The notes under the pieces are model-generated. The model was not told the DNA's origin. It saw only the letters and a program-made list of their open reading frames with translations, and did no database searches. Below are positions 28,200-36,880 of a DNA stretch of 64,000 nt, in pieces. Numbering within the stretch: position 1 is the first letter of the stretch; each line of letters opens with the position of its first letter. The position numbers and the translations under genes are program-made. This DNA is from BD2-11 sp965115885 (GTDB lineage Bacteria; Gemmatimonadota; Gemmatimonadetes; Longimicrobiales; Gaopeijiaceae): positions 2,232,001 to 2,296,000 of the forward strand of contig OZ220479.1 of assembly GCA_965115885.1 (NCBI GenBank), read 5' to 3'.

Positions 28200-28637
28200 G
28201 ACAATTGCGTGGCGACCCGCATGATGAAGAGCGGATGTCGAGCCTACCTGACAGGCGTCCCCGCCTCCAAGGTCGTCATCGACTTCGACAAGCACGGCTC
28301 CCCGCTCGCAACGACTCAACGACGCTGCGACTATCTCGTCGTGACCGAGTGCGAGAACGGAAATGGTCGGATCTTGGTGGTTGAGCTGAAGAAGGGCACG
28401 TTGAAGGCCACGAGTGTGCTCCAGCAGCTTCAGGCGGGTGCCGTCGCAGCCGAGAAGATCATCTCCAAGACACGAGCGATTCGGCTCGATTTTCAACCCA
28501 TTGCCGTCGTCGGACGCGTGGATCGACACCAGCACGAGAGACTTAAGCGCGCACCGGGGGTTGATTTTCATGGAAAAAGGACAGCGGTTCGCACACTGTC
28601 TTGCGGATCCTCCTTGTTTGCCGGATCGCGTCGATGA
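28113..28637 (+). CDS. Putative PD-(D/E)xK nuclease-like partner of the AAA ATPase
   Basis: 174 residues from the GTG at 28113, or 158 from the duplicate GTG at 28161. The central part reads RRCDYLVVTE...RILVVELKKGT: an Asp (73) at the end of one strand, then Glu91-Leu-Lys93 after a hydrophobic strand, the pattern of a PD-(D/E)xK nuclease active site; LQQLQAG in the following helix also fits. The C-terminus (KRAPGVDFHGKRTAVRTLSCGSSL) looks complete. Translation is coupled to the ATPase upstream. ATPase-nuclease pairs of this kind are common in antiphage defence (Septu and PARIS are examples with other nucleases). The family itself I do not recognise, so the nuclease call is by motif only. Confidence 0.6.
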   Translation: MTSLIEHILKQIDDGLVTSLIEHILKQIDDNCVATRMMKSGCRAYLTGVPASKVVIDFDKHGSPLATTQRRCDYLVVTECENGNGRILVVELKKGTLKATSVLQQLQAGAVAAEKIISKTRAIRLDFQPIAVVGRVDRHQHERLKRAPGVDFHGKRTAVRTLSCGSSLFAGSRR

Positions 28638-28829
28638 GATCCGGTTGTCGCCTGAGGAGGGCACCCGGCGGTCCCAGGGGTGCCGACGACGCATGATCGT
28701 CCCGATCCGCATCCGACATGGAGAATCCCGGACCTGCGGGAAATGTCGCCAAGTCCAACCGAAGCTCTTGGCGTACTTCGCTTTCGGACTCATATCCCGC
28801 TCTCCGGTTCCCCCTGCAAGGATCGATCG

Positions 28830-29120
28830 CCTGTGACGTCATTCATCGGTTCCGCCTCGGGCCTGTCCAAGACGCGCAAGCGGCTGAGCGTCAAAGCCCA
28901 CAAGAAGGTGTTCGACTGGGTGCTGAATCTGTTAGACGAGTCGGGGCTCGTGAACGGCGAGACGCTCGGGGTGGATTCGACGACGTTCGAGGCGAATGCG
29001 GCGATGCGCACGATCATGCGGCGCGACACGTTGCAGGGCTACAACGAATAGCTGGAGGAGTTGGCGGAGGCGTCGGGCATCAAAGACGCCGACGCGCGAA
29101 GAGAAGATCTCGCGAAGCCG
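28830..29120 (+). mobile_element. IS1182-family transposase fragment with internal stop
   Basis: Reads TRKRLSVKAHKKVFDWVL, then GLVNGETLGVDSTTFEANAAM and RRDTLQGYNE, a TAG at 29049, and continues in frame as LEELAEASGIKDADARREDLA. The GVDSTTFEANAAMR block with the following RRDT-GYNEYL is a hallmark of IS1182-type DDE transposases. Both ends are missing and one stop interrupts it. Confidence 0.7.
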
Positions 29121-29427
29121 GTCTACCAAGTCCTCGGCAAACCACCGCCTGCGGCCTTCGTTGCGCTTCTGCCCTCTTCCAATGCCAACGCATACCATCG
29201 ACCACCGACACCGTCACCAGCAGAGCCACCCGGACGAGGCTGGCACCGCTGGGACTCCTGCTTTTCGGGCCTGCATCCCGGCCATTTGGACAAGACGGAT
29301 TCCGACCATGTGGCAGGCGGTAAGGCGGCAGATCGTGCAGCCCCTGATTGACGTTAGATGACTCCTTACCGTGATCCAAACCAGTTCGGATCCGCTGGAC
29401 CGTGATTTTTCGACTGCGGGTCTCGCC
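29121..29427. other. Stretch without recognised gene
   Basis: Between the IS1182 fragment and the left end of IS630 copy 1. No supported coding sequence, RNA or repeat was seen. Confidence 0.35.
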
Positions 29428-30433
29428 TAGTGTCTCGTACCTGAAGTACGTTGACATCTTTGCGCATGTTCGGTATGATGTCTCTTCGCCCACTGTCCAG
29501 CAGAGGAGAAGAGGCCATGCCCCGAGGACGCCCGTTGAAGCCGCTCGAAGTCAGTCGGGACACCCGCGAGGAGCTCGAGTCCATCATGCGGTCGTCGAGC
29601 ATGCCCGCCGGCTTGGTGCGCCGCGCCGAAATCGTGCTGCTCTGCGCCGACGGACTCACCAACTCGACGGTCGCCACCAGAGTCCGCGTCAGCCGCCAGA
29701 CCGTGGGCAAGTGGCGCGAACGATTCCGAACTCAAGGCATAGTTGGCCTTTACGACGAACACAGATCGGGACGGCCTCGCTCCATCGGCGACGACCAAGT
29801 GAACTGGCGCGCAGGACGCTCGAGACCCGACCGCCCGACGGCAGCACCCACTGGAGTTGCCGCACGATGGCCGAGGCCGTCGGCGTCTCGAAGACCACGG
29901 TTCACGGCGTCTGGAAGGCGTTCGGCCTCCAACCCCACAGGCAGAAGAACTTCAAGCTCTCCAACGACTCGTTCTTCGTCGAGAAGGTTCGCGACGTCGT
30001 GGGGCTCTACCTCAATCCGCCGGACAACGCCATGGCGCTCTGCGTCGACGAGAAGAGCCAGACGCAGGCGTTGGAGCGAACCCAGCCCATGCTCCCGCTC
30101 GGGCTCGGATACGTCGAGGGCGTCACGCACGGCTACGTCCGCCACGGGACCACCAACCTCTTCGCCGCCCTCGACATGGCGACCGGTCGGGTCATCGCTC
30201 AGTGCAAGCCGCGGCATCGGCACCAGGAGTTCCTGAGCTTCCTGAGGCACATCGACGCCAACGTCCCCCCGGGCCTCGACGTCCACTTGGTCGTGGACAA
30301 CTACTGCACCCACAAGCACGTCAAGGTCAAGGTCAAGGTCAAGCGGTGGCTTGCCGCGAGGCCGCGGTACCACATCCACTTCACGCCTACGTACTCTTCG
30401 TGGTTGAACCGGATCGAGATCTGGTTCAACGTC
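29428..30433 (+). mobile_element. IS630-family element, copy 1: frameshifted and 3' truncated
   Basis: The left end, starting at a TA dinucleotide (29428), is shared with 50418. The transposase starts at ATG 29517 behind AGGAGAAG. It has the N-terminal HTH (CADGLTNSTVATRVRVSRQTVGKWRERF) and, in another frame, the DDE core: CVDEKSQTQALERTQP, VVDNYCTHKH and SSWLNRIEIWFN. Comparison with copy 2 shows a 4-bp deletion after GDDQV at about 29800. A 6-bp unit is triplicated at HKHVKVKVKVKRW. The 3' end is lost at about 30433, where an IS1595 fragment abuts. No intact transposase can be made. Confidence 0.9.
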
Positions 30434-31008
30434 GTCTTGTCGGTGCGCTCGATCACCCGCGCCGCAACCTTGCCCGTTGCCCGATCCTTCGCAGCAATCA
30501 CGGCCTGCTTCCCGGCCGGCCCACGCCCGGTGCTCTCCAGTTCCTTGCGACGCGTGTTGCTCATGTTCCTGCGCTTGCCGCCGAAATACGCCTCGTCCAC
30601 TTCCACCGGCCCGTCGAACGTCATCCGCACGTCCGCGAACGCGCCCCGGATGCGGTGCAACATGAACCACGCCGTCGCCTGCCGGACGCCGAGATCGCCT
30701 TTCAGGCTCGTCAACTCCAAATAGATCGCCCAGCCCCACAACCGCAGCGGGAGCTTCGACTGCTCCATGAGCGTCCCGGTCTCGAGGCTGAAATACTTCC
30801 GGCAATCGCGGCACCTGTACGGCATCGGCTTGCCCGACTTCACCCGGTAGCAGTTCACACTCCCGCAACGTGTGCAAGCAATCTGGCCGGACGGCCAGAC
30901 CCACGACTCGAACCATCGGGTCGCCGATTCCTCAGTTGCGAACATCGCCGCGACCTGCGGCATCGTGATGCCTTTCCGGTGGTGCTTTCCCGGTCCTTTC
31001 GCCACCAT
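30434..31008 (-). mobile_element. IS1595-family (ISXO2-like) transposase, C-terminus truncated
   Basis: The frame starts at ATG 31008. An N-terminal zinc ribbon (CTRCGSVNCY ... YRCRDCRKYFS) precedes the ISXO2-like core with FDGPVEVDEAYFGGK, the first catalytic Asp region. The sequence runs to VIERTDKTTLN and then enters IS630 DNA read antisense, so roughly the last third with the remaining catalytic residues is missing. IS1595 and IS630 truncate each other at one junction near 30433. Confidence 0.85.
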
Positions 31009-31118
31009 GCAACCCCCTCATTACATTGCTCTTAGCGTACATTGAAGGTACGCATGATCTTGCCGTGCTGTCAAGGCAGGCGTATAATTCCCTTATCGCA
31101 TCTAGGATTTTTGCGGAC

Positions 31119-34100
31119 TCAGTCCGTCAGAAGATACTGGGTCACCAAAGCTCGTGTGATGGCTTCACCACGATCTGAGATCTTTTGAATGTTCGCTTCC
31201 GTCATGGAGGAAAAATCGGTCGGATAACGAGTGACCCATTTTCGATCTACCCAGTTGGCTGGCTTCAATGGCACTCGCTGATCGATCTGGCCAAGGGCAA
31301 CATAGACAAAACCGTCAATGCGCCCAGATTTCACATGAACGTGGAGACGCTTTTTAGTCGCGTCCTGAACCTTCCGCATGACTGCCCGAACAGCTTGGGG
31401 CATTCGCTTCAGCAAACTGGTAGGCGTATCGTCGCCGGTGAATTGACCCACTCCGGCATCGCTGACGATAATAACGTCCACATCGTAATTAATACGACTG
31501 ACCTTGGGATTGCGTCCGGGCTCCATGACAGTGACGCCCAAATTCTCAAAGACACCTCCGTCAGTTACAATAACCCTACGTATGTCGGTCGTACCACTTC
31601 TTTTAAATGACTTTTCCCAGTCGAAAGGCGGAAGGAGCGAGGGATACGCTGCCGAAGCCGTGATGGCGTCAGCGACACGCATTTCATCTGCCGGGGCCCA
31701 GCCAAACCGATACGATCCGAAGCGTTGGTTGCTCATGCGAAAAGCGGTCCCAGTTCTAAGTTCGCACGCATTAAAGACGATTGACTTACCTTGGCGAGTA
31801 GGTGCACTGCAGTACTGTGGGCCAACCACATCGGCAACGGCTTCAGCTAGGAGATGTGTTCGCGAGTAACGGCGTCGAAATGGCCACGCACAGCGGGAAA
31901 CCACATTAAATGCAAATAGGTTGCGAAGGCGGGGAAAGCAGGAAGCAAGACAATTCGTCAAAAATGTAAGTGAATCGATAAGGAGCGCTGGAAGTGCGAT
32001 GACGATGCCATTGACCACGAGTGCGGCGGCACGTATGGGATGAACGAGTTTCGTAAGACTGGGAATCACAAAACCTCGCCGAAGAAGCCGAACAGTATCT
32101 CGATCAAATTTGGTAAAGGGTACGTCAGAGTAACCGAACATTCCGGTCGTGACCGCACCACCCGAAACCCCGGAAACAACGTCGATCTCATCGAGAATTT
32201 TGAGGTCTTCAAGAGCTCGCAATGTGCCAAGATGAAAAGCAATAGCACGCGAGCCCCCTCCAGATAGCGAAAGCCCGATATTCTTGTTGAGTGATGTGAT
32301 GGAAGGCGGAACGGTGATGCCTCCACGGACCAAGAGGCTATTTTGCCCTGTTTCAACACCGTGCGTGGCCATTTTATGTTTCTCAAATATATAGACTCCA
32401 AGTTGTGGACGTGCTTGAGCCGAATGTCCGATAATGGCCATCATCTGACGGATACCACAATCGGGAGCGGTTGCGAAAATGTCGGTGATGCCCATATAGT
32501 CCGTGGCGCTAGGCTTTGCGGCACTTACGGGGTGTGAGTGCCATGTACCGACGTATCGCACAATGTTGTGGGTTCGCGCCCGGTAGTCTTCGCTCATCTT
32601 TTTCGTACCGTGTGTTCCGCAAATGAAACCGTTGGCCGAATACGTGCTGTCGCGTGGTGGACCACTGACATTGGTGATCCACGCAATTCCCAGAGTATCG
32701 TCGATGTCCCCAAACAACAAACCGCCTGTTTCGTGCGCTGTGGATCGTTCCCGAGCGTTCGAATGAATCCATCCCATTACATCACGCCAGGCACTCTGAG
32801 ACACGCGAATGTCGACTCCATCAGCGACCCAACGAATATCCGGCTTAAATTGAAACCGGTGGTCGCGCTGTTCAAGCAAGCGCGATATGAGAAATCCATG
32901 GGCCGCATCGGTTGAATCTGCAGCGGATTCGGCCAGAACATTTAGAGCTTTGGCGGAAAGTGCGCTTACATCGGCGTGAGAGGCAGCGAAGGTCGGATCG
33001 GAACAGCCAGGCTCGGGCTGGCGAAGTCTCTCAAGACCCTCTGGAGCCCAGAAGGCGTTTGACCAGTCAGTCAGCCAATCACGAGTAGCGGTTGCGATGC
33101 CAAGGCGTCTTAACACATCGAGCATTCCCGCGCCGTATGCGACGGGTGCAAATACAGATATTGCTTCGCGCGCAGTAGCACTGATCATGACCGACGACAC
33201 GGGAACCGTGCGTTTGTGTTCCTTCAACACCGCCTCCAGCTTGCTTCGAACGTGCAAAGAAGCTGTCGTATCGATGATAAGATCGACACCGGCATCCCAA
33301 TCTGGTCTGGCAAGTGTACATGAAACGATGTCTTCAACTCTAGGTATGGCCTGGGTGTTAGGAGCGACTGAGTACAGGCGCTGCGCAAGTGCGATACTCT
33401 TGGCCTTGTTGACATCAGATGCGGAGAAATTCTGCCGGACAAGCAAACCGGGAGTGACGCCGCTTCGATCATAAAGCGTGATCTGAGACACTCCAGCACG
33501 GACAAGGTGCTCAGCGATGGCTCCACCAACTGCGCCGCATCCCCAAAGAGCCACTCGCTTATCGTGAAACCAATTCATCGGTGTGTCCTTGTCTCGGCGT
33601 GTGATAATCTCGGGTCGGTTTTCGATCACGCGACACCATCGAACACGAGCATCTTGCCGCCAAGCGACCAGCCTCGCAAAGATGGTGTCAACTAACGCTT
33701 GGATCCTCTCAGATGTATCCTGTCTCTTGTAATAGTTGCGGAATCGACAAGCAATGGAAGCCTCGCGGAGTACGGCGACATCGGCCGCCCCGATTTCCCA
33801 AAAAGCCAGGTGTTGATTGCGTTGTGTTGTATCACCGGCGATGCCGCGTGATGGTGCACCAACACCGATGAACATCGACAATCCGTCGGAAATCCGCTCG
33901 GAGGCGATCATCATGTGAGCCAACAGGCGATAGCCTAGCTTCCCTCTATTCTCCAAGTAGTCGAACAGCGATCTAACCGTATCGGGGTACTCGAATGGAA
34001 GCGTAAAATCGAGCAGAACGGTAGGAGCGAACTGTGTATGATCTGAAATCGCATCCAAAGCTAACCATTCATAAACCTCTAAGAGAGTGCGATTGGGCTG

Positions 34101-34628
34101 TCTGAGTAGAGCAAAACCTAACCATGGCCATGCACGTCTACCCGGAGGATCAACGTTGACACAAATCGACTTTGAAGAACCCACATAGGCAACAGGAGGG
34201 TGCATGGGCCCCTCAGGGTGATCGAGTTCATTTCGGGCACCTCGGCGAAACCACTCGGCGAGTTGTACTAAGAATCCATACATACCGTGAGAAGGTACCC
34301 ACTGAATTTCGGTGGAAAGATAAATACAGAGATGGGTCCCCCACTGCACGTGATTGAAGCCGTGGAATCGAGTATGGATTGTGTCGGCTGACGGCGGACG
34401 AAATGGAAAATCGGTCGGCACCGATAGCGTGACGCCCTCTCGATCATGCAACGGCAGGCCACCCTTGACACGCGGATAACGTCGACAATCAATGACAATA
34501 CGGATTTTTAGACAGGCATCGGCTAATGGAGATTCTTCAATACCGACAATTTGGACCGGAGATTCGTCGCTCTCGGCGATGCGTTGCAGCTGGTCGAGAG
34601 CAATCCGTTGCCCTTTAGTCAGTGCCAT
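31119..34628 (-). CDS. Four-domain fusion: E2-like / E1 (ThiF) / JAMM peptidase / patatin phospholipase
   Basis: 1169 residues from ATG 34628 (an upstream TTG would add 12). Residues ~8-150 form an E2 fold: YPRVKGGLPL, FPFRPPSADTIHTRFH and candidate catalytic Cys101 in THLCIYL. After a linker, an E1/ThiF domain has the nucleotide loop GCGAVG (363-368), Asp387, Arg398 and Lys408, then GCSDPTF with Cys542, the likely thioester cysteine. A JAMM domain (~603-750) is intact: Glu633, then His697, His699, Ser707 and Asp710 in the HxHx7SxxD spacing. A patatin domain (~783-1169) has GGGSR (790-794), GVSGG with Ser822, and TDGG with Asp1023, plus a hydrophobic segment near 868-893. Type II CBASS uses Cap2 (E1-E2) and Cap3 (JAMM) beside a CD-NTase and an effector often of patatin type; here all non-cyclase parts are one chain. 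The 5' end overlaps the MBL gene by 14 bases. Confidence 0.93.
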   Translation of the reverse strand: MALTKGQRIALDQLQRIAESDESPVQIVGIEESPLADACLKIRIVIDCRRYPRVKGGLPLHDREGVTLSVPTDFPFRPPSADTIHTRFHGFNHVQWGTHLCIYLSTEIQWVPSHGMYGFLVQLAEWFRRGARNELDHPEGPMHPPVAYVGSSKSICVNVDPPGRRAWPWLGFALLRQPNRTLLEVYEWLALDAISDHTQFAPTVLLDFTLPFEYPDTVRSLFDYLENRGKLGYRLLAHMMIASERISDGLSMFIGVGAPSRGIAGDTTQRNQHLAFWEIGAADVAVLREASIACRFRNYYKRQDTSERIQALVDTIFARLVAWRQDARVRWCRVIENRPEIITRRDKDTPMNWFHDKRVALWGCGAVGGAIAEHLVRAGVSQITLYDRSGVTPGLLVRQNFSASDVNKAKSIALAQRLYSVAPNTQAIPRVEDIVSCTLARPDWDAGVDLIIDTTASLHVRSKLEAVLKEHKRTVPVSSVMISATAREAISVFAPVAYGAGMLDVLRRLGIATATRDWLTDWSNAFWAPEGLERLRQPEPGCSDPTFAASHADVSALSAKALNVLAESAADSTDAAHGFLISRLLEQRDHRFQFKPDIRWVADGVDIRVSQSAWRDVMGWIHSNARERSTAHETGGLLFGDIDDTLGIAWITNVSGPPRDSTYSANGFICGTHGTKKMSEDYRARTHNIVRYVGTWHSHPVSAAKPSATDYMGITDIFATAPDCGIRQMMAIIGHSAQARPQLGVYIFEKHKMATHGVETGQNSLLVRGGITVPPSITSLNKNIGLSLSGGGSRAIAFHLGTLRALEDLKILDEIDVVSGVSGGAVTTGMFGYSDVPFTKFDRDTVRLLRRGFVIPSLTKLVHPIRAAALVVNGIVIALPALLIDSLTFLTNCLASCFPRLRNLFAFNVVSRCAWPFRRRYSRTHLLAEAVADVVGPQYCSAPTRQGKSIVFNACELRTGTAFRMSNQRFGSYRFGWAPADEMRVADAITASAAYPSLLPPFDWEKSFKRSGTTDIRRVIVTDGGVFENLGVTVMEPGRNPKVSRINYDVDVIIVSDAGVGQFTGDDTPTSLLKRMPQAVRAVMRKVQDATKKRLHVHVKSGRIDGFVYVALGQIDQRVPLKPANWVDRKWVTRYPTDFSSMTEANIQKISDRGEAITRALVTQYLLTD

Positions 34629-35769
34629 GACCAAATCCAACCGCAACGGACGGAGGTACCGCAACGCCAGAAGCAGCTCGAACCGCAGCGCGCATGGACC
34701 TGCTCAACGGCGTGTCGCCGATGTATGCAAAACCGTTTGGGCCAACCTCGAAGATGATTGGTTGAGGTGATTGGCAGTTCGGGTGTTCATGGGTGCACAG
34801 AAAGGCATTCGGAACAATGGACTCGTACAAGCTCTTCGCTTTTGCGTGAGGTGGGTTGTCGCCCGGGTTGTTCCGGGCTGGAACTGGCTCGGAACTAGAG
34901 ACGACATATCCTGGATCGCAAGCGACGTTTGCGATTTCGCTAACGATGTGTGACCTCAGAATGTCCTCATCGCCATCTTCGTCCCTCCAGTACATGACGG
35001 ATTTCGAGCAATGATGCGGCGCGAGTAGCACGTTCCACGTGAGTGTCTCACGGCGGCTTTGGGAGAATATCCTATGAATAATAGGATAACTGAGGTCACC
35101 CATAAAGAGAGCACGACCAGTATGGCTACCATTATGTAGTGAAATCTGGAAAGCTAAGCTGCAGTCGTTACGGTCACCGAAGCTGTCTGCTTGGAACGGC
35201 GCGTGCACAAACGCTTGGAACCCGGTATGAAGATCACAACCGTCCAATGTTGTGATGATCTGGCCAGGAATGGTCAAGAAATGCTCAGGGAACCCCGCGA
35301 ACTCGGTTTCCTCTAAGAGATCATCGTAGCCAATGATGCGAATGCGGTTGCCAGGACCAGGGTCGTTTCCCACCGTAATGGTCTTTTCTACGCGACGCAT
35401 CGCCTCATCGTGGAATGCTAGCGCATCGTCGCAGAGGTCGTCCCCCTTGAGGAATTCGCGGAAGGTACGTGGTGACATCCAGATCTCGGAGATGAGTACG
35501 GACTCCATCAACTTCTGGAAGCCCTGGCAGTGGTCGCGATCTGGATGAGTGAGTCCGAACACCGACAAGTATGGATCGCCTTTGAATACGGGGAGGATTT
35601 TAACGAGTTCGTCGATGACCGGCCAAGCCGGATCATCGCGTTCTTCTGACTTCGCCATGTGCCGGAGGTCGAGCTGAAGGTGGACATTGTTCGTCACACG
35701 AATGGTTGTGCTGTCGCCGGTGCCGACAGGCCAAAAGATGAAGCCCCGGTCAGGAAGGTTGATGGACAC
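34615..35769 (-). CDS. Metallo-beta-lactamase-fold protein (ComEC/Rec2-like), partner of the E2-E1-JAMM-patatin gene
   Basis: 384 residues from a GTG at 35769, chosen because AAGGAG lies 9 nt upstream; a TTG at 35835 would extend it. The metal-binding loop is THPDRDH (His75, Asp77, Asp79, His80), a variant of HxHxDH. Later come NDCSLAFQISL, ALFMGDLSYP (Asp225) and APHHCSKS (His252/His253), which is the ComEC/Rec2-type subgroup of MBL hydrolases. These act on nucleic acids or phosphodiesters in known cases. There are no membrane segments, so it is cytosolic. The stop overlaps the start of the fusion gene by 14 bases, which implies coupled expression and a shared pathway, either as effector or as a modified target. 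Its substrate is unknown. Confidence 0.85.
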   Translation of the reverse strand: MSINLPDRGFIFWPVGTGDSTTIRVTNNVHLQLDLRHMAKSEERDDPAWPVIDELVKILPVFKGDPYLSVFGLTHPDRDHCQGFQKLMESVLISEIWMSPRTFREFLKGDDLCDDALAFHDEAMRRVEKTITVGNDPGPGNRIRIIGYDDLLEETEFAGFPEHFLTIPGQIITTLDGCDLHTGFQAFVHAPFQADSFGDRNDCSLAFQISLHNGSHTGRALFMGDLSYPIIHRIFSQSRRETLTWNVLLAPHHCSKSVMYWRDEDGDEDILRSHIVSEIANVACDPGYVVSSSEPVPARNNPGDNPPHAKAKSLYESIVPNAFLCTHEHPNCQSPQPIIFEVGPNGFAYIGDTPLSRSMRAAVRAASGVAVPPSVAVGFGHGTD

Positions 35770-36142
35770 TTTGGTAAATCTCCTTGGGTTGAGGGGGAAT
35801 CGCTGAACATCAATATGTAAACATTCACGGTGCAACGCAAGCCCGTCGTCTGAGGTGGTCCCACTTGGTTGGACAAGATGGGGGCAAAATTAAAGTGTAC
35901 TCCGTCGCTTTGCGACGGTTCCTTTCGGGGTTGGTTTGAGCGGGTGCGACGCTTCCCGAACCGGGCTCCGCCGACCTCGCCAGCCCACCCCCTCGAACGG
36001 CCCCCTCCTCACCTCGGGGTGATTCTAACGTCGAGTTTCCCGGCGGGCTAGCCCGCCGGGAAACTCGAGGCAATCGGCGCCGCGTCTTCCCAGGCGACCC
36101 CTGCCGCCGGTTCGCCGGTTCCGACCACGTCCCTCCCAACGC
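35770..36142. other. Upstream region of the MBL gene
   Basis: No gene. The MBL leader has a weak promoter-like pair on the minus strand (TTGCGT, 17 nt, CATATT) around 35810-35840. It also contains the perfect palindrome at 36031-36068. The first part (near 35855-35885) may be an IS end, but no partner repeat was found. Confidence 0.35.
36031..36068. repeat. 38-bp perfect palindrome
   Basis: Arms tcgagtttcccggcgggc and gcccgccgggaaactcga are exact reverse complements with only TA between them. It lies about 260 bp upstream of the MBL start and about 75 bp past the end of the IS3 remnant. It could be a terminator stem, an operator or a transposon end; no T-run follows. Confidence 0.9.
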
Positions 36143-36880
36143 TCAGGACCCGCTCATTCCACGCCCACGCCCTCGCGGGACGCCTCGCCAGGCGTCCGCA
36201 ACCGCTCGATGAAGATGTTGTCCAGGTACCGCCCCCGCCCGTCCATCGAGAACCGGATCTTGGCGCTCAGGACCCACTCCGCGAACGCTTCGCTCGTGAA
36301 CTGCGAGCCCCTGGTCGGTGTTGAAGATCTCCGGCCTCCCAGAGCCCAGCGCCTCCTCCAGCGCGCTCACGCAGAAGGACGCGTCCATCGTGTTCGACAG
36401 CTCCCACGCCAACACGTGGCGCGTCGCCCAGTCCATCACCGCCACCAGGTAGAAAAACCCCCGGGACACAGGCACATAGGTGATGTCCGCGCACCACACC
36501 TGATCCGCCCGCGAGACCTCGACGCCCCGCAGCAGATACGGAAACACCCGGTGCTCCGGGTTCGCGACGCTCGTCTTGGGACGCCGGTAGATCGCCTCGA
36601 TCCCCATCTTCCGCATCAGCCGGCGGACCCGGTGTCTGCCGACCGTCGTCCCCTCGCGCCGAAGGTGGCGCGCCATCTGCCGATTCGCGTAAAACAGGTA
36701 GTCCATGTGGAGCTGATCCATGCGACGCATGAGAGCGAGGCTGTCCTCGCTCTCGCCTTTCGGCTCGTAGTACGGCGACGACCGGCTCACGCCCTGCAGG
36801 GCGCATTGCTTCGCCAGCGCCAGCGGGCCGTCTCGCTGGATCAGCCGTCGGCGTTCGGTGCGGGTCAGCTGCGCAACCCG
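36143..36880 (-). mobile_element. IS3-family transposase (OrfB) remnant 2
   Basis: Sense runs from LTRTERRRLIQRDGPLALAKQ through YYEPKGESEDSLALMRRMD and the HTH_21 region to the integrase core ADQVWCADITYVPVSRGF (first Asp) and FNTDQG (second Asp). One extra G in CAGGGG then breaks the frame; removing it restores SQFTSEAFAEWVLS and MDGRGRYLDNIFIERL. The Glu is present in FIERL but the last ~60 residues are replaced by RTPGEASREGVGVE. The 5' side is cut by IS630 copy 2 near 36880. This is a different IS3 type from the one at 3.4 kb. Confidence 0.85.

Noticed and set aside
26521..28637. Calling the ATPase pair PARIS or Septu
   Set aside because: The partner has neither the TOPRIM motif of AriB nor the HNH motif of PtuB; it shows a D...ExK pattern instead.
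31119..35769. Calling the E2-E1 module type II CBASS
   Set aside because: Cap2-, Cap3- and CapV-like domains are all here, but no CD-NTase is present anywhere in the window and the parts are fused, so the name would claim a signalling pathway that is not shown.
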